Below, piece by piece: positions 11,650 through 24,346 of a stretch of DNA of 64,000 nt. Position 1 is the stretch's first letter. Every line of letters begins with the position of its first letter. The notes beneath the pieces are model-generated. The model worked only from the letters and a program-made list of their open reading frames with translations, was not told the DNA's origin and made no database searches. The stretch covers positions 65,662,727 to 65,726,726 of the forward strand of contig NW_026623100.1 in assembly GCF_023065955.2 (NCBI RefSeq), in the 5' to 3' direction. The stretch comes from Ursus arctos (lineage: Eukaryota > Chordata > Mammalia > Carnivora > Ursidae). The position numbers and the translations under genes were made by a program.

Positions 11650-11754
11650 CAATATTTTATTTTTAAATAATCTCTACACCCAATGTGAGGCTCGAACTTA
11701 AAACCCTGAGATCAATAGCTGCATGCCCTACTGACTGAGCCAACCAGGTGCCCC
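11650..11754 (-). mobile_element. Old short-type CAN SINE
   Basis: Antisense short form: 'aaataatctctacacccaat' to 'gagccaaccaggtgcccc'. Confidence 0.85.
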
Positions 11755-11969
11755 TCCCTTCAGAACTTTAAAAGTGTTACTCCATTGTATTCTGGCTTGC
11801 CCTGCCTCCCCCCCCAATACCTCTTTTGGTAGAAATGCAGATTTAAAAAATATTTTTTATTATGAAATGATTTTAAAGAAAAGTTGCAAAAACAGAGTCC
11901 ACATATACCTTTCATTCAGCTTCTCCTAATGTTAACACTTACATAACCATTTATCAGAAACAAGAAAGT

Positions 11970-12203
11970 GGGGCGCCTGGGTGGCACAGCGGTTGGGCAT
12001 CTGCCTTCGGCTCAGGGCGTGATCCCGGCGTTGTGGGATCGAGCCCCACATCAGGCTCCTCCGCTATGAGCCTGCTTCTTCCTCTCCCACTCCCCCTGCT
12101 TGTGTTCCTTCTCTCGCTGGCTGTCTCTATCTCTGTCGAATAAATAAATAAAATCTTAAAAAAAAAAAAAAAAAAGAAAGAAAGTCTAGTTAAAAAAAAA
12201 AAA
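11970..12203 (+). mobile_element. CAN SINE, young ursid-type
   Basis: Exact 14-bp TSD AGAAACAAGAAAGT at 11956-11969 and 12204-12217. The tail has two A runs separated by 'gaaagaaagtctagtt'. Confidence 0.95.
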
Positions 12204-13206
12204 AGAAACAAGAAAGTAACACTGGTACAATGCGATTAACTATAGACCTAATCTACCAGTTTTTTTCACTAATGTCTTTGTCTGTTTCAGGATCCAATCT
12301 AATTCCCACACTGCATTTAGTTGACAAAGCTCCCGCAATCTGTAACAGTTATCAGTATGTTATTGTCTTGCGTGACCTTGATAATTTTGAAGAATAGTCA
12401 GGTATTTTGTAGAATCTCCCTCCATTTGGGTCTGAGACCTTCTCATAATTGGAGCAAAGCTTCACATTCTTGTAAGAATACCACAGGATAAATAATGTTT
12501 TGCCTTTCTTAGCTCATTATCAGGGAGTATACATTGCAAATGTCTTATTGCTGTGGTATTAACCTTGGTAACTTGATTATCGTGGTATCTACAGCTTCTC
12601 TCCACTATAAATTCACTGTTTTTCCCTTCGTAACTATTAAGTTTTTTGGAGAAAATACTTTAAGACTATGCAAATATCATGCATCTCATCATACCTTCAC
12701 CCACTGATTTTACCTTCCTTCATCAATTTGTTCCTGTGACAACTGTTACTATAAAATTTGCCTAATGGTAATTGTATGTTTCAGTTGCTGCTTTACACTT
12801 AGTAACTGGAATTCAATTATTTATTATTGCCAATATGGACTCATAGATATTCTATTCTACTGCTTATAATGCAATGCTATAATTATTTGATGCCTGCTTT
12901 GGTCATCAGAAGCTCTTTCAGGTTGGCTCTTACGTTCTTTTGACATGTCCCACCCTTTTCTAGCACTTGTTTTCTGGCACTAAAGATGTCCCAGGATCAT
13001 CCTCTACTGCCCCCATCCCAGCTCTTTGTTCAAAGAGCCCTGGTTCCTCTTACTGAAGAATTGTAGAGTCCAAGATCTGGGCACAAGATATGCTCATTGC
13101 TACTGGGATGTCACTGCTTCTAGGCACTCCCAAAGGACAGAGTGAGGAAATACATTTATGTAAAATTAACCCATGCATACACATACATCTACATTTCTGT
13201 AACTAT

Positions 13207-13217
13207 CTGTATGTGTA

Positions 13218-13282
<65 letters not shown>

Positions 13283-13301
13283 GTATATATATATATATAA
13301 C
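13207..13301. repeat. Compound AT microsatellite
   Basis: About 95 bp of TA repeats with regularly spaced TACATA and ATGTAT interruptions that make internal inverted repeats. Confidence 0.95.
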
Positions 13302-13599
13302 CATGAGTTAATATTGATACCTCTGAAACCTCCAATTCAACACCAGAAAGTTCTCATTCTAGTCTTTCTCCTTTCCATACTTGTAACCTCTTCATTTAAC
13401 AATTAGATACCTGGCTGTCACTATCTAAAATATATTTACTTATATATTCAATCCCAGTATACACATAAAGTAGTTTACATACAAAGCAGTTTCAGACTTA
13501 CCAACCCATACCCTTATGAGAAAGGGTAGATCTACTAACAGAATACTTGCATATAGTTCTTTTAATCTTTAGTCTTATAGTCTTTAGTCAAAATACTGT

Positions 13600-13809
13600 G
13601 GTTTTTGGTTTTGAGAGAGAGAGAGAGCGGGGGAGAGGGGCAGAGGGAGAGGAAGGAGTGGCAGAGGAAGAGAGGGAGAAAGAAAATCTTAAGCAGGCTC
13701 CACACTGAGTGCAGAGCCCAACAAGGAGCTTGATCTCAAGATCCTGAGATTATGACCTGAGCCAAAATCAAGAGTTGGACATAACCGACTAAGCCACCCA
13801 GGTGCCCCA
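13600..13809 (-). mobile_element. CAN SINE, old
   Basis: Antisense copy with 11-bp TSD CAAAATACTGT at 13589-13599 and 13810-13820. Long purine tract at 13614-13688. Confidence 0.92.
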
Positions 13810-14661
13810 CAAAATACTGTTTTCTAAAGTCACTTTGACTATTCTCTTCCTCCTCTTCAGTGTGGTTATGTCATTCAATTGTAATAAAGTTAGGTTCATT
13901 TGCTGGCTTACATTATTTTTCCTGAAAAGTCAACAGCTGTTGCCCTCTGTATATATAATGTGGTCTTTCTTTCCTCTAGCTTCCCTTAAGATTTCTAACT
14001 GGTTTTCAGCGACTGGATTAGGATGTGCCTCAGTGTGACTCTGTTTGTTTATCCTATCTGGGTTCATTAAATCTAAGGGATTATAGCTTTCATCATACCT
14101 GGAAATTTTTCAGCTATTATTTCTTCAAATACTTCTGCGACTGCAGCCCCTCCTCTGAATTCCAAACGCAAATGTATTAGACTATCTGATAATGTCCCAC
14201 ACATCACTAAGGCTCTCTTTTATTATCCCCCAGCCTTTTTTCCCTTGTGCTTCATTTTGGACAGTTTCCATTCCCGTACCACTGATCTTTTCTTCCGTGT
14301 ATCTAATCTGCTTTTAAGCCCCATCGACTGGATTTTTCATTTCAGATACTGTATTTTTCAGTTCTAGAAGTTCCAAAGGGTCTTTTTTACATCCTACATT
14401 TCTTTCATGTTCATGTTTTCCTTTAGCTTCAACATATCTCTGTCTTCTAAATCTATCATCTCTGTCATTTCTGGGTCTGTTTCCATCAACTGATTTTTTT
14501 CCTGGTTAAGGATTACATTTTTTTATTTCTTCATATGTCTTGAGCCACCCAAGTATCCTTAATGTATAGATTTTTTAAATGTTGAGTTTTGTTCAGACGG
14601 GCAGCTAAATTAGTTGAGAATCAGCTTAATCCTCTGGAGATCTGTTTTTGAGCACAGTTTT

Positions 14662-14796
14662 GCACACACAAGTGCAGGGCGAGGGGCAGAGGGAGAAGTA
14701 GACTCACAGCTGAGCAAGAAATCTGATGCGGGACTCAATCGTGACCTGAGCCGAAGGAAGATGCTTAACCGACTGAGCCACCCAGACGCCCACTTC
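14662..14796 (-). mobile_element. CAN SINE, tail missing
   Basis: Antisense copy retaining the head but lacking the AATAAAATCTT tail. TSD AGCACAGTTTT at 14651-14661 and 14797-14807 is exact, so the loss probably followed or accompanied insertion. Confidence 0.88.
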
Positions 14797-15108
14797 AGCA
14801 CAGTTTTAAGGTGTTATCAAAAGCAACCGTTTCTCCAGAATTACTTTAGCCCTACTCCTAATGAGTACCATTTCTGGGGTCTCCCCCAAATGGCCCTGAT
14901 GGTCAGTGAGATCTCTCTATTCAGGGTGGTCAGAACTAGAATGTCTCCCAAGCCATTTTAAGTCTCAATACTTCTACCAGCTATCTGGTAGTTTTTGCCC
15001 TAACAGTTGTTTTCCGCCCAGCCCATGGAATCCCACACATCTTAGTACCAGGCAAAGAATCAAAGGGATTCCTTTCTGGATCTCACCGTCTATATAACCC
15101 CATCTTCT

Positions 15109-15229
15109 TTATTTTTTATTTTTACAAGAAAAATTTTTAAGTAGGCTCCACGCCCAAAGTGGGGCTTGAACTCATGACCCTGAGATCAAGAGTCGCATGC
15201 TCTCCTGACTTAGCCAGTCAGGAGCCCCA
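15109..15229 (-). mobile_element. Old short-type CAN SINE
   Basis: Antisense short form. Flanks ATAACCCCATCTTCT (15094-15108) and ATAACTCCATCTTCT (15230-15244) are a TSD with one mismatch. Confidence 0.9.
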
Positions 15230-16384
15230 ATAACTCCATCTTCTATGATAAACAATCCTGCAAATTCCAGCCTCCCCAGTCTCTCTCTACTCTGATTTCT
15301 ATCTCCTTGGCCCAACAAGACTGCGTTGCCCTGCTTAGATCCTGCACTGGAATCTAGTTTCAGACAGAAAGCCAGGATCTGATCGCTGGGTTCAATTTCT
15401 TTGTTTTCCTTCTCTCAAGGATTGCAGTTCTGTCCCCAGCTGCCACCAAATATTTGAAAACAGTTGTTTCATATGTATTGTCCGGTTTTCTAGCAGTTTA
15501 TAGCCAGAAGGCTATTCTGGTACCTGTTACTCTGTAATGTCCAGAAATGGAAGTTCTCAACAGCTATATTGTCTTTTAAAGATTAAGTAATCCTTGATCA
15601 TTTTTGGAATATGTTTCAAATCATTTGAGAACCTAATAAAAATCATGGATCCTTTGCCCATACCCTTACACCAAACTGTACATATACAAAATTTGGAGTA
15701 CAACTTCAGGGAGTTCACAGCCTTCTATTGTTACAGAGGGTTGTGGTTTACAGTATTAGTGCACTATCATTCTTTCGAAGCTTTAGAGCCAATTTTTATT
15801 CACTGAAAACTTGCTAAGGCTACAATTAAAGTATCTGAACCAAGGAAGATTTTTTTTTTGATCAAAGAAGACACTTTAAAAAAAGTATAATTTAAAGTTC
15901 AGAAATAATACAGCTATTACTGTTTCTTCATGTGTGACAGACAGTATTTCTCACATATCTTCATGATGATATACTGGCAGCTGGATATTACAGACTGAGG
16001 AAACAAAGCTGAAGTAATCAGGATTTTGCACTAATTAGCTTTCTTTTATTATATAATTATTAAAAAGCAAATTATTTTTTTTACTATGCTGATCTAGCCA
16101 CCAACAACAGCAACACTGATACTGAATTATAAATATATACACTTCATATACATATTCATTCTTCATTAACTACTGTTAAAAAACTGGCATTCTCTCAGGT
16201 CACTAGTCCTATAGTAGCACAAGCCAGCTCTGTCAAGCCAGACGGATGTGAATAAACATCGCCTCAGAATTACCCTAGTCCTATATATTCAGCAATAAAT
16301 ACCTGGTGATTTAAGTAATGGAAGGAAGTTGAAAAAGTAAAAACAGAAAAGGTAAAGAGAAATTTAAGAGTGCTTGATATTTAC

Positions 16385-17168
16385 TTATCAAAACTCAGTT
16401 GACCAGAATGTAAGGGTTTATTTCTGGACTCTCAATTCTATTCCACTGATCTATGTTTACCTTTATGCTAGAATCACATGGTCTTCATTACTGTAGCTTT
16501 GCTGTCAGTTTTGAAATCAGGTAGTGTGTCTCCCAACATTGTGCCTTGTTTTCAAGATTATTTTGGCTATTCTGGATCTTCTGCATTTCTATATGAATCT
16601 CAGGAGCCACCTGTCAACTATGCAAACAAGCTTGCTAATATATATATTATATATACATATATGTGTATATACAATATATATATATGTATGTATTTTTTTA
16701 AATTTGTCAGCGAGACAGCGAGAGAGGGAACACAAGCAGGGGGAGTGGAAGAGGGAGAAGCAGGCTTCCTGCTGAGCAGGGAGCCTGATGTGGGGCTCAA
16801 TCCCAGGACCTTGGGATCATGACCTGAGCCAAAGGCAGACACTTAATGACTGAGCCACTCAGGCGCCCCAAGCTTGCTAGTATTTTGACAGGAATTGCAC
16901 TGAATCTGTAGACCAATCTGGATAGTACTGCCACCTTAATATTGTCTTCTGATCCATGAACAATGGGTATCTTTCCATTTATTTAGATCTTATTTAGTCT
17001 CTTTCAACAGAGTTTTCAGTGTACAAGTCTTGTACTTTTGTTATATTTGTTCCTAAATGATTCTTTTTGATGCTAGTATAAATAGAATGAATGTCTTAAT
17101 TTCATTTTTAGATGTTTCATTACTAATGTATAGAAATACATTCAATTTCTGTATATTGTTCTTGTATT
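16385..17168 (-). mobile_element. Old L1 ORF2 fragment
   Basis: Antisense: 'ggactctcaattctattcca', 'cattactgtagctttgctgt', 'agtgtacaagtcttgtactt', 'ctaatgtatagaaatacatt'. It overlaps the consensus span of 9950-11030, so it is a separate copy. One SINE inside. Confidence 0.85.
16638..16868 (-). mobile_element. CAN SINE with AT-expanded tail
   Basis: Antisense copy whose tail became a TA repeat (16638-16690). Exact 11-bp TSD CAAGCTTGCTA at 16627-16637 and 16869-16879. Confidence 0.93.
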
Positions 17169-17180
17169 CTATTAATAGAC

Positions 17181-17387
17181 TTTTTTTTTTTTTTTTTTTT
17201 TTTAAAGATTTTATTTATTTATGTGACAGAGGGACAGCCAGCGAGAGAGGGAACACAGCAGGGGGAGTGGGAGAGGAAGAAGCAGGCTCACAGCAGAGGA
17301 GCCTGATGTGGGACTCGATCCCGGAACTCCAGGATCACGCCCTGAGCCGAAGGCAGACGCTTTAACGACTGCGCTACCCAGGCGCCC
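17181..17387 (-). mobile_element. CAN SINE, first of tandem pair
   Basis: Antisense copy with a 25-T start. TSD CTATTAATAGAC at 17169-17180 and 17388-17399. Confidence 0.96.
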
Positions 17388-17400
17388 CTATTAATAGACT

Positions 17401-17583
17401 TTTTATTTATTTATTTGACAGAGAGAGAGACAGCCCGTGAGAGAGAGAACACAAGCAGGGGGAGTGGGAGAGGAAGAAGCAGGCTCCCAGCGGAGGAGCC
17501 TGATGTGGGGCTCAATCCCAGAACGCCGGGATCATGCCCTGAGCCGAAGGCAGACGCTTAACAACTGAGCCACCCAGGCGCCC
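17401..17583 (-). mobile_element. CAN SINE, second of tandem pair
   Basis: Same orientation as its neighbour, inserted at the duplicated target. The third copy of the target is CTATTTATAGAC at 17584-17595 (one mismatch). Confidence 0.96.
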
Positions 17584-18029
17584 CTATTTATAGACTTTTA
17601 AAACACAAAGTAGCTAAAGTACCTGTATGTTATATTACATTAAAATTATATTACAAATAACAAAAGTCATTCTAACAAAAAATAACTTCACCCAACAAAA
17701 GCAGCTGACATTACGAAGTAGTATGTAATAAAGCCCAAGAACCGACAAATCTACAGGTGTTAAGTCAGAATGAAGAAAGTCTTACTTGTTATGCACTAAT
17801 TTTAGAGACACTCCCATAATTCATTAAGATTCTCAGAAGTAATATAGTTAAGAAAAGACAACTGGAAAATCTAATAAATTCCACAATACCATTTAATAGA
17901 GCATAAAATAAAAGAGAAGCAATACCACAAAAAACAGAAATTTTAACATGTCTGTCTATGCACAAAAGATGTATTCTTTATTCACTCTGCTAGAATTACA
18001 TTTTATTTGAAAATTTAAAATTTCCTTTA

Positions 18030-18031
<2 letters not shown>

Positions 18032-18085
<54 letters not shown>

Positions 18086-18090
18086 GTATA
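18032..18090. repeat. (TA)n(CA)n microsatellite
   Basis: Perfect TA run followed by a CA run, next to the tail of an old SINE. Confidence 0.95.
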
Positions 18091-18092
18091 TT

Positions 18093-18200
18093 TTTAAAAG
18101 ATTTTATTTTTAAGTAATCTCTACACCCAATGTGGGGCTCAAACTCACAACCCACAGATCAAGAATCACATGCTCCACTGACCGAGCCAGTCAGGCACTT
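18093..18200 (-). mobile_element. Old short-type CAN SINE
   Basis: Antisense short form: 'taagtaatctctacacccaa' to 'cgagccagtcaggcac'. Confidence 0.85.
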
Positions 18201-18900
18201 CTAATGCCTATATTTGTAAAATACCCATGTAGCATTTTATGTATTATCTGGCATTTTGCCATTTACCACCTATCCAATTTGGCAAAAATGAAAAACAATA
18301 ACCAATTTACACTTGCACCTCAAAAAGTTTCTGAAAAACCAAAAGCTCTGAAAAACTAAAACACAACCACACTTACTGTCTCTTAATTATTTTGAATTCA
18401 AAATTAGCGTAGCAGAAATTAATGAGCTTTGTGCTTTGTTTCACATAAGCCGTAAGATTTTATTGGAGTCATGTAATTCCAAAAGTAGTTTTAAATTTGG
18501 CATGTGTAGTTAATTCCTCAAGTCCCTAATGAATTTCCTTCATTTCCTTTATTCCTAAGCTCTTTATATGCTCCTTTGACACTTTTCTAAAAAAGGAAGG
18601 GGAGACTTTTTCATATCAAAGAACTGAGCAAGTAAATTCTGTGATTGAAAAACTATTTTGCTGCTTTTGCCGTCACTCCCACTACCCAGAACTTTGGAGG
18701 CACCTTCCAGAAGGTGTTCTCCAGAACATGGCAGTATCTAGTTTGCTTAAATAGGTACCACAACGTCAAGAGTAACCCTGCCTCAAGTATCTATCTTGAT
18801 CCCTACATGAAGCTACACCAATCATATTTTTATGATACATTAGGTTATAAACTACACCTTAACAAGAAAATACAAGTATGGTGTTGACAGTGAATTAAGA

Positions 18901-19115
18901 AAGGTTGTATGTAGCATAATGATTAAGAGTATGCAGATAAACATAGTCTTCCGACTCTGCTACATACTAGCTATGTTGCATTGGGTGAAAACTTTAACCT
19001 CTCTAGACCTCTTCTTGTTGCCTCCCCACCTACAGTAGGAATTATAATTTCCATCTCCAAGATGTTGTAAGGATTAAATAAAATCATGTGCAGAAAGCCT
19101 AGGAGGAGGCTACAT
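18901..19115 (+). repeat. MIR
   Basis: Sense MIR: 'agcataatgattaagagtat', 'tacatactagctatgt', 'taacctctctagacctc', 'ttgtaaggattaaataaaat'. Confidence 0.8.
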
Positions 19116-19637
19116 AACAAAGTTTCAATTAAGCTACTCTTAAGGTGGTCCTGAATATTACCGTAACTACTTAATTTCAGGGTAATGCTTTACCACTAGT
19201 GAGTCAAACTGTCTATCCCCTTTTTGGCCTGCTCTCATCTTCCTCTTCTGACACATCTCCTTGATCCAGCCTAAACTGTATCCCAGGCAACAGCGTAACT
19301 GTTAGGTTAGTAACTCTTCTCAACTTTCCCAGAACTTGCTCACTTATCTTCTCCTAACCCTTTGCTTACATTTCTACCTTCAATCCTTTTCTGTGGGTAT
19401 TTAAAACTTTTCACATACTAAAAGTTTTTCTGGATCATTATGAGTTCATATATGACTTCCAAAGGCCACCAAATCTTCAGAATCTAGGACTTAACTGTTT
19501 CAAATTTATTAATGAATAACGCTGCTCTCCACATAGTATTATGACAACTTGTCATCTGGCCATTATACTTTCACATTAGTATAATATTTCGCAATGGCAT
19601 TTGTTTATTCTGTATTAAATAAAACATTACCACTTTA

Positions 19638-19844
19638 TTTTTATTATTATTTTTTTAAGATTTTACTTATTTATTTGACAGAGAGACAGCCAGCCAGTGA
19701 GAGAGGGAACACAAGCAGGGGGATTGGGAGAGGAAGAAGCAGGCTCCCAATGGAGGAGCCCGATGTGGGGCTCGATCCCAGGACTCTGGGATCACACCCT
19801 GAGCCAAAGGCAGACGCTTAACGACTGAGCCACCCAGGCGTCCC
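19638..19844 (-). mobile_element. CAN SINE
   Basis: Exact 17-bp TSD AAAACATTACCACTTTA at 19621-19637 and 19845-19861. Confidence 0.96.
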
Positions 19845-19977
19845 AAAACATTACCACTTTAAATTCCTGCTAATTTACTCGACTACCTACCTCCTCTCTT
19901 CCTTTCTTACTTTCAGCTCAGGTTTTAATGTTTTCTTTTCTTTTTTGGTCTCAAAAAAAAAGAAAGAAAAAAAACCT

Positions 19978-20171
19978 GGAGTGCCTGGGTGGCACAAAAG
20001 GTTAGGCGTCCAACTCTTGGTTTCGGCTAACATCGTGATCTCAGGGTAAAGAGATGGAACCCTGTGTCAGGCTCTGTGCTCAGTGGGAAGTCTATTTAAG
20101 TTTCTCTCCCTCTCCTCACCCATACTCGCACACATGCGTATGCACATTCTAATAAATCTTAAAAAAAAAAA
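19978..20171 (+). mobile_element. CAN SINE, old
   Basis: Diverged sense copy, 'gagtgcctgggtggcacaaa' to an 'aataaatcttaaaaaa' tail. Confidence 0.85.
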
Positions 20172-20765
20172 TACCTTTTGAACAGCCTCTTCCCAAGCTT
20201 ATTTATGAGAGAGACAAGACATCTGCTTAAACAAGTTAAAATCTGCACTGATCCATTTAGGACACCAGCCAGCCAAAGCACAAAACCATTCCATTCCACA
20301 GAGAAGCGGAAGGAGGTAGGTGGGAAGGATTTTCAAATGGGATCAGGCAATAAATGACTTAATGGAGGAAATGAGGACCATTTTCCCTACTGGAAAATGA
20401 AGAACAGTTCTTTTGACACTAAAGAATTTAGGAGACACTGGCTTTTTAAGGGGAAAAAAGGAGATACTACCAAAAAGGAGATACACTACCAAAATTTGAG
20501 CATGATATTCCCTAATTTCTTACCAGTATTCCAACCTTCAATTACTTCATCTTGGCATTTTCTTCAACTCTCCAGGAAGCCTGTACTCTTACACTGTTGT
20601 ATCTAGTTGCTCTAAAATTTAGAACCAGGCTGGTCTCCTCAAGAGCTCCAAATTAAGCTCAGTCTCTACTCTCAACAAATGAGAAAAGAACACCACTTCC
20701 TTTTCCCCCAACTTCTTATCCCTCTCCAAGGTCCTTGGCTTTTGTTACTGTTTTTGTTTTACTTA

Positions 20766-20965
20766 ACAAACATGTATATAGTGTGTACTATGTACCAGAC
20801 ATGTTCCAAGCATTTTACAAACATTAACTCAGGGTTTGGGGGATAAGAAAATCAAACGCACATAAGTAATTTATCCAAAGGTACATGGCTACTAAGTGGC
20901 AGGACTGGCACTTTAACTCCATCAGTTTGACTCCAAAGTCCATGGCTCTTAACCATGAATACTAC
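20766..20965 (-). repeat. MIR
   Basis: Antisense MIR: 'tatgtaccagacatgttcca', 'tggctactaagtggcaggac', 'catggctcttaaccatgaat'. Confidence 0.8.
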
Positions 20966-20975
20966 TTTTTCTAAG

Positions 20976-20979
<4 letters not shown>

Positions 20980-21010
<31 letters not shown>
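20980..21010. repeat. Poly(A) run of 31
   Basis: Uninterrupted A tract with no SINE or LINE body attached on its 5' side, only 'ctaagcttt'. Confidence 0.95.
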
Positions 21011-21012
<2 letters not shown>

Positions 21013-21657
21013 AACTGTAACTTATAGAATGCCCGTGCAAGAAATTAGAGCAAGCAAGAGTTCTCCCTCCTTTATAATCCAAGCTTAGGTTTTATCCACA
21101 GGCGCCAGATGAGAAAGAAAAAGGTGGAAAAGATATAAAGGAAGGGGCAGGGAGTCCTCAGGACCCACTGTAACACTACCAATGCTACCACAGCCTTTCC
21201 CTTTACTGTTCCCTTCTAAAGCCCCAGAGTAGTATGTTATTTTGCACATCATTTAAGTCATTTTACTTCCAAATGTCTCGATGTAATGTTGCTTCATTTT
21301 CTGCCAAAGGCCTTACTGCTGGTACATTACTATTTCCCCACACAGAGGACTCTACGAACCATCTCTTAAACTGTGCTAATAACTACAAATACAATCCATA
21401 TAAACCACTTAGTACAATTCCTGGCCCACAGTTAGCCTAAGTGTTAGATCATATTACTTTTATTATAAACAGAAACTAAGGCCAAGAGATGAAATCATTT
21501 GCCTATTTAAAAAAAAATTATTGTTGACAAAGGTAGTTTTCTGTCTCCAATACAAGTTCCATCTACTACCTACACTACCAAAAGATCACTACAGAACAGA
21601 ACAAAGAAAGTATTCCAGTTTCTAGCCTCCGGAACTCCTTTAAAACTCCAATGATTC

Positions 21658-21826
21658 GGGATATCCTCAACAGCTCAATCTGTTAAGTGTCTGACTTTGG
21701 CTTAGGTCATGATCTCAGGGTCAGCAGGGAGTCTGCTTCTCCCCCTCCCTCTGCTCCTCCCCCTGCTCATGCTCACTCTCACTCTCTCCAATAAAGTAAA
21801 ATCTTTAAAAAAATAAAATAAAAACT
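21658..21826 (+). mobile_element. CAN SINE, old
   Basis: Decayed head. TSD AAAACTCCAATGATTC (21642-21657) against AAAATTCCAGTGATTC (21827-21842), two mismatches. Confidence 0.88.
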
Positions 21827-21993
21827 AAAATTCCAGTGATTCATTCAGTCACTCAATGCTCAATCTCCCCATCCATAACTTTCACCAAGTGCTCTTTCTT
21901 CTACTCTTTGTGCTACAAAATGATGATGGAAGGCACAAATCTAAGAAGTTTAAACCCATTTTCTAACTCACATTGGTTAGAAACCTCCCATTA

Positions 21994-22108
21994 GGGGTGC
22001 CTGGCTGGCTCAGTCAGTACAGCATGCAACTCCTGATCTCTGGGTTTTAAGTTTGAGCCCCACGTTGGGTATAGAGATTACTTAAAAATAAAATCTTAAA
22101 ACAAAACA
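21994..22108 (+). mobile_element. Old short-type CAN SINE
   Basis: Exact 13-bp TSD AAACCTCCCATTA at 21981-21993 and 22109-22121. Confidence 0.93.
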
Positions 22109-22497
22109 AAACCTCCCATTAACTGTTATACCCATTATCTTTCACTGCAAACCTAGAATAAAGAATTGTTTTTCAATTTGGGGGGGTGCTAGACTCTAAA
22201 AACAATGCATTCTACTTACAAACGTTTAATATTAATTCTATTTCTAAACTAAACAGAAATTAACAATTGCTTTAGCGATACAGAAAGTATTAATTCCAGA
22301 TACCCTGAAAGGAGAACCCTCATTTGCCCTCTATATTTCCTGAAACACCCCACCTGCAATCTACACAACCTGTTGCACTAAATGCTTCTACTTAGTGATT
22401 CCATAGCCCCCCTACAGAAGTCTTCCTAATCTATACTCCCAAGTCACAAGTTTGCAAAAAGAAGTAAAAGTGGTAACAACATTAAAATACTAATAAA

Positions 22498-22644
22498 GGG
22501 GTGCCTGGGTGGCTCAGTTGGTTAAGCGTCTGCCGTCAGGCTCCTTGCTCAACGGGGAGTCTCCTTCTCCCTCTGTCCTCGCCCTGTTCATTCTCTGTCG
22601 CTTTCTCTCTCTCAAATAAATAAAATATTTTAAAAAAAGAAAAG
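22498..22644 (+). mobile_element. CAN SINE with internal deletion
   Basis: The body jumps from 'taagcgtctgccgtc' to 'aggctccttgctc', losing the B-box region. Exact 14-bp TSD AAAATACTAATAAA at 22484-22497 and 22645-22658. Confidence 0.93.
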
Positions 22645-23509
22645 AAAATACTAATAAACAGACACTAGCATCTACCCCTCACCTGTCACATGGACATTGT
22701 TAGAATGTTTCTTACCAGATGGTCCAATAACACAGTGTAAACTTAACTACAAAGAGACTGTGAATGCAGTGAAAAATGTTAGACTAGAACTGTTAAACCA
22801 TTGACAAATGAGGAATAAAGAGTTAACAGATGAACAGAAATAGTTAAGGATGACAGCGCAAATGGGCTTAAAATTATATGAAAAGAACTAAAAGAGTCCC
22901 TTAAGGAAACAGGTAAGACTTTTAAATATATATTTTAATAACTTTTATTCACAATATAAAAGTCAAAAGTAAGATTAAAGATCTTACCTACATAATTTTG
23001 TCAGAAAAGGTATGCCAACCCTTCCAACACTAAATTCTTTCTTTCAGTGCTAAATAGTAACCAAGAATTAATATTATAAACTGATTCTGTCAAATGCAAG
23101 ATAAAACAAACTTGCTTTCATAAGTTTTAATTTCATTTCTCAAGTTCCCAATATTTTTGTTTTCCATTATTTGCCAGGAAAATTTGTTTACTGTATTGAA
23201 TTGACTCTTTTTAAGGAACTTTTCTCAGTACCATTGTTTCATACGTTATTTTATCATTTCACTTTTCATTTTATGTCAGTTTCCTGTACTAGATTATAAA
23301 CAGAATTAGGAAGGACTGTAGAAGCAATGAAAGAGGTACACCACCAGTTCTCAAACTTTTTGTTCTAAGGACTCCTTTATGCTCCTAAGATTACTGAGGA
23401 GCCCAAAAGGCTTTAGTTTATGTAGGTTATGTCAATTTATATTTACTATACTAGAAATTAAGACTAAGAAAACTTTTAACTATTAATGTATTTTAAGAAA
23501 ATAAACCCA

Positions 23510-23705
23510 GGGACCCCGGGTGGCTCAGTCAGTTAAGCGTCTGCCTTCGGCTCGGGTTATGATTCCAGGGTCCTGGAATCAGGTCTTGTGTCGGGCTCCT
23601 TGGCTCCTTGCTCAGCATGGAGCCTGCTTCTCCCTCTGCCTGCTGCTCCCCCTGCTTGTGCTCTCTTGCTCGCTCTCTCTGGCAAATAAATAAAATCTTA
23701 AAAAA
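23510..23705 (+). mobile_element. CAN SINE in hAT relic
   Basis: Exact 12-bp TSD AAAATAAACCCA at 23498-23509 and 23706-23717. Confidence 0.94.
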
Positions 23706-24346
23706 AAAATAAACCCATAAATAAAATTTTTATAAAAATAACTATTTTCTAAAAATGAAAGTAAACTTGGTGAGAAGAGTAGTATGATTTTATAGTTTTG
23801 TAACTTTAATGTCCAGCTTAATAGACAGCAAATGGATTTTCAATCTGCTTCTGCATTCAATCTGTTAAAATATGCTGTTAGGATGAAACATATGAAGACT
23901 ATGATATATATGAAGTCTAGTTGCATACAGATATATAGTTGAAAAAGGAATGTGTATTTTAAGAGCATATTCAGATAATTCTAAATATTCTTCTTTGATG
24001 TTACAAAACTCAACAAGTACTTTCTCAAAGATTAGTTGCAATGTGGAATCTGAAACCATATCAATGAATTTTTCATATTCAACTACATTAAATCCATCAG
24101 TTACTTTTATATTTTGAGTGGCTCTTTTTAAACATGCATGATTTTATAACATCATGTACTGGTCATTTGGAAAATACGGGTTCACTAAGCTACGCAGTTC
24201 CAAATGTTTGATACATCTCAGTACACAATATGAAAAAAAAATCATGTTTGTTAACATCACTGTGGACCTCATCAAGAGAATCTCTAAGTACTGGAAAACT
24301 GTCAAACTCATGAAGGCAGACACAAGTTTTCCAAAATTCTAATTTT

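Larger units (their letters stand above)
11040..14520 (-). repeat. Old L1-like antisense relics, upstream region
   Basis: A colinear string of text commonly seen in old L1 copies: 'gagtttataatatac', 'attctctcagcttttgtctg', 'cactggtacaatgcgattaa', 'tttcaggttggctcttacgt', 'gtcccacacatcactaaggc', 'tctaatctgctttt'. My family assignment is from memory of consensus text and is only moderately sure. Interrupted by SINEs at 11650, 11970 and 13600 and by an AT microsatellite. Confidence 0.5.
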
